From the NCBI RefSeq assembly GCF_000373105.1, contig NZ_KB890447.1, forward strand, positions 18,970-82,969: a stretch of 64,000 bases of DNA, read 5' to 3'. The position numbers and the translations under genes were made by a program. Below, piece after piece: positions 1-7,157 of this stretch. How positions within the stretch are numbered: the first letter of the stretch is position 1; each line of letters begins with the position of its first letter. The DNA is from Neolewinella persica DSM 23188. GTDB taxonomy: Bacteria; Bacteroidota; Bacteroidia; Chitinophagales; Saprospiraceae. The notes beneath the pieces were generated by a model, which did no database searches, was not told where the DNA came from, and saw nothing but the letters and a program-made list of their open reading frames with translations.

Positions 1-200
1 GGGCTCATCCCCCAGGCGTAGTCTAGGGAGTGTACCCCGAGGCGTAGTCCAGGGCTCATCCCCCAGGCGTAGTCCAGGGAGTGTACCCTCAGGCGTAGTC
101 CAGGGCTCATCCCCCAGGCGTAGTCCAGGGAGTGTACCCCGAGGCGTAGTCCAGGGCTCATCCCTCGGCGTAGTCCAGGGAGTGTAACCCAGACACAGCA
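1..200. repeat. 51-bp minisatellite, three full copies plus a degenerate fourth
   Basis: Units begin at 1, 52, 103 and 154, each starting with GGGCTCATCC. Every unit contains the sub-word AGGCGTAGTCCAGGG (or a close variant) twice, so the deeper period is about 25-26 bp. The copies decay rightwards: 201-270 still has related words such as AGGCGCAGCCCGGG. Read on the minus strand one frame is open through the units (17 codons each), but there is no start or stop context for a gene. The array may continue to the left of the window. Confidence 0.9.
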
Positions 201-279
201 CAGGATTCATTTAGCCCAGGCGCAGCCCGGGCCCATCACCCACCAGGCAAAGCCTGGCTTACCTAACATACCACCCATC

Positions 280-1596
280 ATGCCACACACTTCTCGTCGT
301 AACTTCCTGAAAAAAACCACCGCACTCGCCGGTGGCCTCGCCTTCTCCACCCAGCTGGCCGCTAAAGCCCACAGCTCCGTCGATGACGTCATCCGCATCG
401 GCCTAATTGGCTGCGGCGGACGCGGAACCGGAGCCGCTACCCAGGCCCTGAGCACCGAACAGAACGTTCGCCTCGTCGCCATGTGCGATGCCTTCCGCGA
501 TCGCCTCGACGCCAGCCACAAAAACATCGCCGGGCAGCTGGCCGACAATGACCTGGACGCCGGCCGTCTCAGCGTGTCCGAAGACCATAAATTCGTCGGC
601 TTCGACGGCTACAAGAAAGTGCTGGAGCTTTGTGACGTGGTGGTCATCGCCACACCTCCCGGCTTCCGCCCCATCCACTTCGAGGCGGCGGTCAATGCCG
701 GCAAGCACGTCTTCATGGAAAAACCGCTGGCGGTTGATGCCCCCGGCGTGCGCCGCGTGCTGAAAGCGGCCAAGGCAGCGAAAGAAAAGCAACTCAACGT
801 CGTGGTCGGCCTGCAGCGTCATTACGAAAAACTGTACACTGACGGGTGGGTCGAGATGATGCAAAACGGTGCCATCGGAGACATCACCACCAGCTACGTG
901 TACTGGAACAGCGGCGGCGTTTGGGTACGGCCGCGCGAAGCCGGGCAAACGGAAATGGAATACCAGATGCGCAACTGGTACTACTTCAACTGGCTCTGCG
1001 GTGACCACATTAACGAACAGCACATCCACAACCTCGACGTAGGCAACTGGGTGAAGCAGGCTTACCCGGTCAAAGCCGCCGGCTTCGGCGGCAGGCACAT
1101 GCGTAACGGTAAAGAACACGGGGAGATCTTCGATCACCACGCCGTAGAATACACCTACGCTGACGGCAGCCGGATGATCAGCCAGTGTAAGCACTGGAAA
1201 GGAACCTCCCGCAAAGTGACGGAGATCTTTCAGGGCACCAATGGCTCCGCGCCAGCCCCCGGAAAACTGATGACGAAGAGCGGCTATGCCCTGCTCGACC
1301 ATAATGCCCGTAAGGATCCCAATCCCTACCAAACGGAACACGATGTGCTCTTCGCCGCCATCGCCAAAGGGGAGTACAAATTTGCCGATGCCGATAACGG
1401 AGCCAAGAGTACCATGACTGCCATCCTTGGCCGCATGGCTACCTACAGCGGGCAGGACGTGAACTGGGACGATGCGCTGGCTTCAAACCTCGACCTTTCT
1501 CCCGCGAAGTACGATTTCAAGGCTGATCCTAAAGTGATGCCGATGGCTGACGGGTTTTATCCGGTGCCGGTGCCCGGGGAGACTGAGGTGTGGTAG
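280..1596 (+). CDS. Tat-exported Gfo/Idh/MocA family oxidoreductase
   Basis: A 438-residue NAD(P)-dependent oxidoreductase of the glucose-fructose oxidoreductase family, predicted periplasmic. The N-terminus has a twin-arginine signal (SRRNFLKK, residues 5-12, then a hydrophobic stretch to about 30). The Rossmann dinucleotide loop GLIGCGGRGTGA is at residues 41-52 and the family's EKP motif at 147-149. A His-rich segment around 240-255 (HINEQHIHN) fits the catalytic region of the C-terminal alpha/beta domain. Members act on sugars and sugar acids, but the substrate cannot be read from sequence. ATG at 280 is chosen because the Tat motif follows directly. The gene lies just after the minisatellite and 77 bp before an apbE gene on the same strand. 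Confidence 0.9.
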   Translation: MPHTSRRNFLKKTTALAGGLAFSTQLAAKAHSSVDDVIRIGLIGCGGRGTGAATQALSTEQNVRLVAMCDAFRDRLDASHKNIAGQLADNDLDAGRLSVSEDHKFVGFDGYKKVLELCDVVVIATPPGFRPIHFEAAVNAGKHVFMEKPLAVDAPGVRRVLKAAKAAKEKQLNVVVGLQRHYEKLYTDGWVEMMQNGAIGDITTSYVYWNSGGVWVRPREAGQTEMEYQMRNWYYFNWLCGDHINEQHIHNLDVGNWVKQAYPVKAAGFGGRHMRNGKEHGEIFDHHAVEYTYADGSRMISQCKHWKGTSRKVTEIFQGTNGSAPAPGKLMTKSGYALLDHNARKDPNPYQTEHDVLFAAIAKGEYKFADADNGAKSTMTAILGRMATYSGQDVNWDDALASNLDLSPAKYDFKADPKVMPMADGFYPVPVPGETEVW

Positions 1597-1673
1597 CCGG
1601 ACCTCGAAGCGTCGCGCAGCGACCTTTGAGCGTCCTGGCGCAGCGCTCTTTGAGCACCCTGGCACAGCAACCA
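1597..1673. repeat. Short decayed tandem repeat between two genes
   Basis: Three imperfect copies of about 22-24 bp, each ending in a GCGCAGCG or GCACAGCA word followed by CTTTGAGC or similar, lie between the oxidoreductase stop and the apbE ATG. The words resemble the decayed tail of the minisatellite at 217-240. A GTG at 1590 would make this translated, but the encoded residues precede a clean signal peptide and are probably not coding. Confidence 0.5.
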
Positions 1674-2576
1674 ATGAACAGTCTGATTCTATTCCTCTTA
1701 TTCCTCCCCGGTTTCCTTGCTGCTCAGCCACGCCACGTGTACACCCACCCCGCCATGGGCACCGACTTCCGCATCACCATCTCGGCGGTCGATACCCATG
1801 GTCTGGCGGCGGCGGTCAGGCAGGCCTTCAAGCGCATCGATGCCCTGGAGCAAAGCATGTCCGACTATCGTGCCGACAGTGAATTGAACCAGCTTAGTGG
1901 CAGCACCAAGTGGCAGTCGGTCTCGACCGGTTTGTATGAGGTCTTGCGCTTCAGTCGGCAACTTGCCAAACAGAGTAGCGGCGCTTTTGACCCTACGGTA
2001 GGTCCGCTCACCAAACTGTGGCGCCGGGCGTTTCGCCAGCAGCAGTTTCCGGACCGGGAAGACATTTTGGCGGCGCGGGCGCGGGTGCAATGGAAGGATT
2101 TAAAAATTAGCAAACGAAGACAGAAGGTCCGCCTCCGGCGGCCGGATATGCAACTCGACCTGGGCGGCGTAGCCAAGGGGTATGCGCTGGATGTGGTCGG
2201 TGCCCTGCTACGAGAGGCAGGATTCTCCGCCTTCCTGGTGGATGGGGGAGGGGACTTGCTGCTAGGGGAGGCACCGGTCGGCGAAGCGGGGTGGACCGTC
2301 CAGGTTGAAGGAACGACAGGCCTTCCCGTCAAACGGCGCAACATCGCCATCGTAACTTCGGGCGATACCTATAAATTCCTGGATTATGAAGGCGTACGCT
2401 ACAGCCATCTCATCGACCCGCGGACCGGCTTGGGTACAACGAACGAAAGGCAGGTGACCGTTGCCGGGGCGGTGGCTATGGTCGCGGATGGATTGGCTTC
2501 AGCCTTATGTGTGGCTGAAGACCCATCAATGTTGTCGTACTACCCGGAATATAATGTAATGATGATGGCACGCTAG
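1674..2576 (+). CDS. apbE: FAD:protein FMN transferase (ApbE family)
   Basis: A 300-residue protein that covalently attaches FMN to Thr/Ser of flavoproteins such as NQR or RNF subunits outside the cytoplasmic membrane. ATG 1674 is preferred over the upstream in-frame GTG at 1590 because it opens a signal peptide (MNSLILFLLFLPGFLAAQ). Family motifs are present in order: MGTDFRI, SDYRADSELNQ, FDPTVGPL, DLGGVAKGYALD (FAD/metal site), VDGGGDLL and HLIDPRTG. No flavoprotein target gene is in the window. One copy of the dispersed GC-rich word lies in frame at 2072-2090, encoding ARARVQ. Confidence 0.92.
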   Translation: MNSLILFLLFLPGFLAAQPRHVYTHPAMGTDFRITISAVDTHGLAAAVRQAFKRIDALEQSMSDYRADSELNQLSGSTKWQSVSTGLYEVLRFSRQLAKQSSGAFDPTVGPLTKLWRRAFRQQQFPDREDILAARARVQWKDLKISKRRQKVRLRRPDMQLDLGGVAKGYALDVVGALLREAGFSAFLVDGGGDLLLGEAPVGEAGWTVQVEGTTGLPVKRRNIAIVTSGDTYKFLDYEGVRYSHLIDPRTGLGTTNERQVTVAGAVAMVADGLASALCVAEDPSMLSYYPEYNVMMMAR

Positions 2577-2684
2577 AGGGCCGGAGGTCCGTCTCTTGCA
2601 GTGAAGGGATTCATCCCCTCGGATTCGTTAAGGGCTATCAAAGGAGTAATACCCAGTCTCCAAACCCTGCCTTTTACCTCCCAC

Positions 2685-2702
2685 TGCACCTGCGTCCGCG
2701 CC
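2685..2702 (-). repeat. GC-rich dispersed word, intergenic copy
   Basis: Minus-orientation copy (TGCACCTGCGTCCGCGCC) of the GGCGCGGNCGCAGGTGCAAA family, in the gap between apbE and a convergent outer-membrane protein gene. Confidence 0.85.
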
Positions 2703-2736
2703 AGAAAAAAAGGATGGTAGAATCTCTAGAGTATGC

Positions 2737-3432
2737 CTAAAGCCGAAACACCATCCCTGCACCAAAATGTAGCGATCGGTAGCCATGCTTGCCGCTTTCC
2801 GGGGTAAGCATAGCCTTCTTTTCAACGCTCTGGTTGTAGTCTGCCTCCAGGCGGAACTGCAGCGTTTCGCCTAAATTAATGCCCATTCCCACGCCACCAC
2901 TGTAGCCCAAATGGAAGCGGGGGAAAGCATAGCTCGCCATGTCCAGCTTTGAAGTCATTAACATGAAGTTCAGGCTGGTCGCGGAGCGGGAGCGAATACT
3001 GCCGGTCATGGCATAACCGGCGGTGACACCACCCCAGCCGTAAACTTCCACCTGGTCCTGAACGATGCGTGTACCAAGTTTGAGCGCAAGGGGGACCTCG
3101 ACGTAGTTCATTCGGATCTGCGCCTCGTAGTCAAGCGGAACGGAGGCGCCAAGCACCTTGTCAACCGTTCCTTGCTGCAGGGTTGTTCCTCGTTGGGTTT
3201 GCTGAATACCAGTCCGAAGGCTGACATTGTAGGTGAGGTCCCGCTCCAAAACGAGGCCAAAGGTGGTGCCAGACACTGTGGTATGGGTGCCTAGATGGTC
3301 CGGTAACACATCATGCGGAGAGGATAAGGAAGAGCTTCCGGTTAGAACGCTGAAGCCAACCGTAGTTTGAGCCGTTAAGGTGGAGAGGAAAAGGGAGAGA
3401 ACACCAACGAGGGCAAAAGTGAAATAACGCAT
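2737..3432 (-). CDS. Outer-membrane beta-barrel protein (PorT-like)
   Basis: A 231-residue protein with a signal peptide (MRYFTFALVGVLSLFLSTLTAQ, cleavage after about residue 22). The mature part alternates short hydrophobic and polar strands and ends in VFRL, a terminal aromatic beta signal. Strand-like pieces such as YNVSLRTGIQQTQRG, MNYVEVPLALKLG and FRLEADYNQS are typical of the small Bacteroidota OMP_b-brl family. No enzymatic motif is visible. It is transcribed toward apbE. Specific function is unknown. Confidence 0.8.
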   Translation of the reverse strand: MRYFTFALVGVLSLFLSTLTAQTTVGFSVLTGSSSLSSPHDVLPDHLGTHTTVSGTTFGLVLERDLTYNVSLRTGIQQTQRGTTLQQGTVDKVLGASVPLDYEAQIRMNYVEVPLALKLGTRIVQDQVEVYGWGGVTAGYAMTGSIRSRSATSLNFMLMTSKLDMASYAFPRFHLGYSGGVGMGINLGETLQFRLEADYNQSVEKKAMLTPESGKHGYRSLHFGAGMVFRL

Positions 3433-3861
3433 GATAATAGGTTTTAAGGTGATATAAGAGATAATATAGGAGCCCGCATAAGTTATAAGCTGAGTGGCCC
3501 CCCAATGTGACTAAGACACTAAAAAAAGGAAAAACAGTAGTGAGGTGGCGTAAAAAAAATGTTAATCTTTTTAACGGCGTGAAAGTTCCGCCTGCAGGAA
3601 GGATTTTTCGACAAATACCGAACAAATCGGGTAAATATCCCCTGCTATCTACGGGGTATTCCCCGGTGATGACAGTTCCAGCCGTAAAATTTATGCCCCA
3701 ACCCATAGAACAACTAAGCCCAAATATATTTACCAGAGAATGGCGAGAAAACGACTTCCAGCGAATTTTCGCTAATTATTCTCCCTCAACCCTTGACCAG
3801 CTGAAACTTAACCCCTAACTTCGCAGCGAATTTTCGCTACAACAGCTCAAATCCCACGACC
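3433..3861. promoter_or_regulatory. 429-bp gap with a duplicated near-palindrome and a promoter-like box
   Basis: A perfect 16-bp direct repeat, CAGCGAATTTTCGCTA, occurs at 3759-3774 and 3824-3839; its core GCGAATTTTCGC is nearly self-complementary. A -7-like box TAACTTCG (3816-3823) abuts the second copy, 39 bp before the acyl-CoA dehydrogenase ATG. The arrangement looks like a promoter with an operator pair. An open frame at 3507-3818 has no recognisable features and is not called. Confidence 0.5.
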
Positions 3862-5661
3862 ATGTCTGCAATTCTGGAAGAACAAAAAGTACTTAAAGGC
3901 GGTGAGTTTCTCATTGCCAATACCGACCCATCGGCCACCTTTACCCCCGAAGACTTCGATGAAGATCAGCAGATGGTGAAGCAGATGGTGCAGGACTTCA
4001 TCGATCAGAACATCGTTCCTAATCTCGATAAGATTGAGAAGCAGGAAGACATGATCGCCGTTAAACTGCTTGACCAGATGGCGGAGCTGGGTTTGCTCGG
4101 CACCCATATGCCTGAAGCGTTCGGTGGTATGGAAATGGATACCAATACAAACACCCTGATCTGTGACGTGCTGGGTGGTAGCTCCGGTTCCTTTACCGTT
4201 TCTTTTGCCGCGCATACCGGCATCGGTATGTTGCCGATCCTTTACTACGGTACTGAAAAGCAGAAGGAAGACTGGTTGCCCCGCCTGATTACTGGTGAGC
4301 TAAAGGCAGCCTACTGTCTTACCGAGCCAGGCTCTGGCTCCGACGCTATCGGAGCGAAGACGACGGCCATGCCTGACGGCGACGAATGGGTACTCAATGG
4401 CCAGAAGATGTGGATCTCTAACGCCGGCTTCGCCGACGTATTCATCGTCTTCGCTCAGGCCCACGGAGACAAATTCACCGGCTTCATCGTTCCCCGTAAC
4501 CTGAAAGGTCTCACGCTCGGAGCGGAGGAAGACAAACTCGGCATCAAGGGCAGTTCCACCCGCCAGGTATTTTTTGAGAATGTCCGTATCCCCGCCGAAA
4601 ACTATCTGGGAGAAGTCGGTAAGGGCCACCTGATCGCCTTCAACGTTCTTAACGTTGGTCGTTTTAAGCTACACGCGCTCAGCATTGGCGGTAGCCGCCG
4701 GGCCCTGACCATCGGTATCAACTACGCCAACGAACGCATTCAATTTGGCCAGGCCATCGCCAATTTCGGTGCCATCAAATACAAGATCGCCGAAAGTGCC
4801 ATCCAGATATTTACGGGGGAGAGCTCGCTCTACCGCGTCAGTCAGCAAATTCAGGATATGAATACGGCCCTGAAGGCCGACGGTAAAACCTACGCCGAAG
4901 CCAAGCGCCTCAGCGCTGAGGAATACGCTATCGAATGTGCCCTGCTTAAGTTCATCGGCTCCGAGCTGCTGGATTACACGGTCGACGAAGTCCTCCAGAT
5001 TCACGGAGGTATGGGGTACAGTGAAGAAACCATGGCCCCGCGGATGTACCGCGATGCCCGCATCAACCGCATCTACGAAGGCACCAACGAAATCAACCGC
5101 CTGCTCAGCGTCGATATGCTGTTGCGCCGGGCGATGAAGGGTGCGCTCGACATCGTCGGCCCCGCCTGGAACGTCCAGAAGGAACTGGCTACGCCGGTAG
5201 ACAATAGCGTCCCTGAAGGGGTTTATGGCGCAGAAATCAAGGCCGTCGGCGAATTTAAGAAGGCTATCCTGATGGTAGTCGGTGCGGCCGCTAAAGCTCA
5301 GATGGACGGAAAGCTCAACCTGAAAGAAGAGCAGGAGATCATCATGAACGTAGCCGATATGCTGGCTGACCTGCTAAACGCCGAATCAACCCTGCTCCGC
5401 CTGCAAAAACTGCGGATGACCGGCAAGGCCACCCAGCCACAGGAGGTGCTCGATGCTGTACTCAAGGTCTATGTCCATGACGCCAACGCCCGCATCGCTA
5501 AGAATGGTATTGATGCCGTCGCCGGCTTCGCCGAAGGCGAACTGCTTACGACCTTCGTGAATGGCATTCGCCGCTTCACCAGCTACCCGCCGCAGAACGT
5601 GAAGGCCTTCCGCCGTGTGGTGGCCGATCACTGCATTGCGGCCAATGAGTATGCGCTGTAA
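3862..5661 (+). CDS. Acyl-CoA dehydrogenase
   Basis: A 599-residue FAD enzyme of fatty-acid beta-oxidation (acyl-CoA to trans-2-enoyl-CoA), cytoplasmic. It has the ACAD signatures CLTEPGSGSDA (flavin/substrate loop, near residue 152), QIHGGMGYSEE (near 380) and the catalytic-glutamate segment YEGTNEINR (Glu about 406). At about 600 residues it is the long, VLCAD-like type common in Bacteroidota, with an extra helical C-terminal third. The gene stands alone: no thiolase or hydratase is adjacent, and a hairpin terminator follows. The upstream repeat pair at 3759-3839 may be its operator. Confidence 0.95.
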   Translation: MSAILEEQKVLKGGEFLIANTDPSATFTPEDFDEDQQMVKQMVQDFIDQNIVPNLDKIEKQEDMIAVKLLDQMAELGLLGTHMPEAFGGMEMDTNTNTLICDVLGGSSGSFTVSFAAHTGIGMLPILYYGTEKQKEDWLPRLITGELKAAYCLTEPGSGSDAIGAKTTAMPDGDEWVLNGQKMWISNAGFADVFIVFAQAHGDKFTGFIVPRNLKGLTLGAEEDKLGIKGSSTRQVFFENVRIPAENYLGEVGKGHLIAFNVLNVGRFKLHALSIGGSRRALTIGINYANERIQFGQAIANFGAIKYKIAESAIQIFTGESSLYRVSQQIQDMNTALKADGKTYAEAKRLSAEEYAIECALLKFIGSELLDYTVDEVLQIHGGMGYSEETMAPRMYRDARINRIYEGTNEINRLLSVDMLLRRAMKGALDIVGPAWNVQKELATPVDNSVPEGVYGAEIKAVGEFKKAILMVVGAAAKAQMDGKLNLKEEQEIIMNVADMLADLLNAESTLLRLQKLRMTGKATQPQEVLDAVLKVYVHDANARIAKNGIDAVAGFAEGELLTTFVNGIRRFTSYPPQNVKAFRRVVADHCIAANEYAL

Positions 5662-5703
5662 TACTGTTCCCCAGTCTTCAGACTGGGCTGGACTTTTAAA
5701 AAT

Positions 5704-5740
5704 AAAGCCCCTTCATCTGCTGATGGAGGGGCTTTTTATT
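5704..5740 (+). terminator. Intrinsic terminator of the acyl-CoA dehydrogenase gene
   Basis: AAAGCCCCTTCATC pairs with GATGGAGGGGCTTT and is followed by a T-rich tail. A smaller hairpin (CCCAGTCTTCAGACTGGG) precedes it at about 5670-5688. Confidence 0.9.
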
Positions 5741-5772
5741 GCAACCCGATCAGCGGCATCTCCGACCTGGCA

Positions 5773-6354
5773 TCATTCCGCCCCAATCAAAAACGAAAGC
5801 ATCCGCTCCTTCCCCAGCAGGTTACTGCTGCCCTTAGCCAATAAAGCCTGGCTTTCTCGTGGTAGGTAGATGGTATCCCTGACGTAGACCAGTTGCTCGA
5901 AAGGCATCTTCTCGTACAGCGTGTCGTGGACGGTTTTGGTCCGGTATTTATACGCCGTAACGGTTTGGTACAGGGTGTCGGTGGTATGTATGATCTTGGG
6001 CGCGGGCGCGGGTGCAATAATGGTTTTTTCAACGAGCTGGATGGCTGGTTCCTGAAGCAACAGGAGGCTGCTCACTCCCAGAAACAACAGCCAGCCCGCG
6101 GCAGCGAGCCACGGCAACCACCTTACTTTGCGCCTTCTGCCTTCTTTTTGCACCTGCGTCCGCGCCAAATCACTTGTTGGAGTAGCTGCCATAAATGCTG
6201 CCGCTAACGCCGGAGGCAAAGCCGTCTCTTCCGGTTCACGCATGGCCAAAACCATTTGTCGCCGTTCAGAATAATCCTCCCTGGAAACAGTGGTGCGAAT
6301 GGCCTCGGGGAGGTCGTCGTAAGGGAAGTCCGCTAAATAGTCGAGGTAATCCAT
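5773..6354 (-). CDS. Single-pass membrane protein coupled to an ECF sigma factor (putative anti-sigma factor)
   Basis: A 193-residue protein whose ATG (6354) overlaps the TGA of the sigma gene upstream (TGATG), so the pair is translationally coupled. Residues 1-75 are acidic then basic and cytoplasmic, one transmembrane helix spans about 79-100, and the C-terminal half is periplasmic with repeated DT-L-Y segments (TDTLYQTV, HDTLYEKM, RDTIYLPR). The position suggests an anti-sigma role, although no known ASD or zinc motif is visible. An earlier in-frame start at 6480 would lie inside the sigma gene and is rejected. The gene contains two copies of the dispersed GC word (5998-6017 encoding APAPAP; 6148-6166 encoding ARTQVQ). 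Confidence 0.7.
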   Translation of the reverse strand: MDYLDYLADFPYDDLPEAIRTTVSREDYSERRQMVLAMREPEETALPPALAAAFMAATPTSDLARTQVQKEGRRRKVRWLPWLAAAGWLLFLGVSSLLLLQEPAIQLVEKTIIAPAPAPKIIHTTDTLYQTVTAYKYRTKTVHDTLYEKMPFEQLVYVRDTIYLPRESQALLAKGSSNLLGKERMLSFLIGAE

Positions 6355-6896
6355 CAGTCGATCGTTGAGGCTTTTAAAATTTCGGCCAGCTTTTTTAAGC
6401 CGTAATGCAGCCGGCTTTTTACGGTGCCCGGAGCACAGCCGAGGGCTGTCGCAATGTCTTCGTTGGACAGCCCTTTGCAAAAGCGTAATTCCACACAGGT
6501 GCGCTGGTGGTCCGGCAATCGTTCCATCGCCAGGGCTACCCGGCGTGCTTCGACCCTGGGCGCTGCTGAAGGTCCGTCAGCAGAACGTATCTCCCGATAG
6601 GCAAGCTCTCTTCGCTGCCTCCGCTCCTCGCTGCGATAAGTGTTTTTGAGCAGGTTGGCCGCGATGGTGAACAGGAGCGAAGACAAGTCCTCAGGCCCCT
6701 GCCCAGCCTCCCGAAAGGCCTTGCTCTCCAGCAACTGCAGAAAGACTTGTTGCTTCAGGTCTTCAGCTTGTTCCCGGTTGGCACCTACTCGCGGCAGGAA
6801 GTAGGCAAACAGCCGCTTCCCATACCGAAGGTACAGGGCCTGGAAGGCACGCTGGTCGCCAGCGGCGGATTGTATTAGGAGGTGACGGTCGGTCAA
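6354..6896 (-). CDS. ECF RNA polymerase sigma factor
   Basis: A 180-residue sigma-70 family regulator. Region 2 lies at about residues 8-75 (ALYLRYGKRLFAYFLPRV, then AEDLKQQVFLQLLE). Region 4 lies at about 118-172 (AMERLPDHQRTCVELRF, then a helix-turn-helix with NEDIATALGCAPGTVKSRL). A long linker of about 35 residues joins them. Its stop overlaps the ATG of the downstream membrane protein, the classical sigma/anti-sigma arrangement. Target genes cannot be read from the sequence. Confidence 0.93.
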   Translation of the reverse strand: MTDRHLLIQSAAGDQRAFQALYLRYGKRLFAYFLPRVGANREQAEDLKQQVFLQLLESKAFREAGQGPEDLSSLLFTIAANLLKNTYRSEERRQRRELAYREIRSADGPSAAPRVEARRVALAMERLPDHQRTCVELRFCKGLSNEDIATALGCAPGTVKSRLHYGLKKLAEILKASTID

Positions 6897-6906
6897 AAGG
6901 GGGTGA

Positions 6907-7007
6907 TTTGGTCTGTTGGCATGTCGGTGCTATTGGTCTATTGGGTGTTGGTCTGTTCACGAGCGCGAGCGAGCTCCCCCACCCAATAGCGCCAACAGAC
7001 CAATAAC
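6907..7007. repeat. Intergenic inverted element with 8-bp microrepeat arms (TTGGTCTA type)
   Basis: Left arm repeats TTGGTCTG/ATTGGTCT/ATTGGGTG/TTGGTCTG. Right arm carries the complements CCCAATAG, CCAACAGA, CCAATAAC. The loop is CGAGCGCGAGCGAGCTC. It lies upstream of the ECF sigma gene. A smaller relative with the same words is at 10636-10682. Confidence 0.8.
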
Positions 7008-7157
7008 GCGAATCAAGTGGTAAAATAAGTACCTATCTGATGAAACAGTCGCGCCAGCAATCGAATGCTGAATAATTCTCTCACTCAATTATTAGCTGAA
7101 TCCCAAGCTAGTTGTAAAGTAAAAAACTCACTTTAGCGCTTGATTCACGTCAATAGT

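Noticed and set aside
1-200. Possible CRISPR array
   Set aside because: The units are contiguous and the would-be spacers are themselves repeated, so it is a minisatellite; no cas gene is near.
403-1341. Long minus-strand open frame inside the first oxidoreductase gene
   Set aside because: Antisense shadow of a well-supported coding sequence, with no recognisable domain.
3507-3818. 103-codon frame before the acyl-CoA dehydrogenase
   Set aside because: Overlaps the operator-like repeat, has no ribosome-binding context and no recognisable family.
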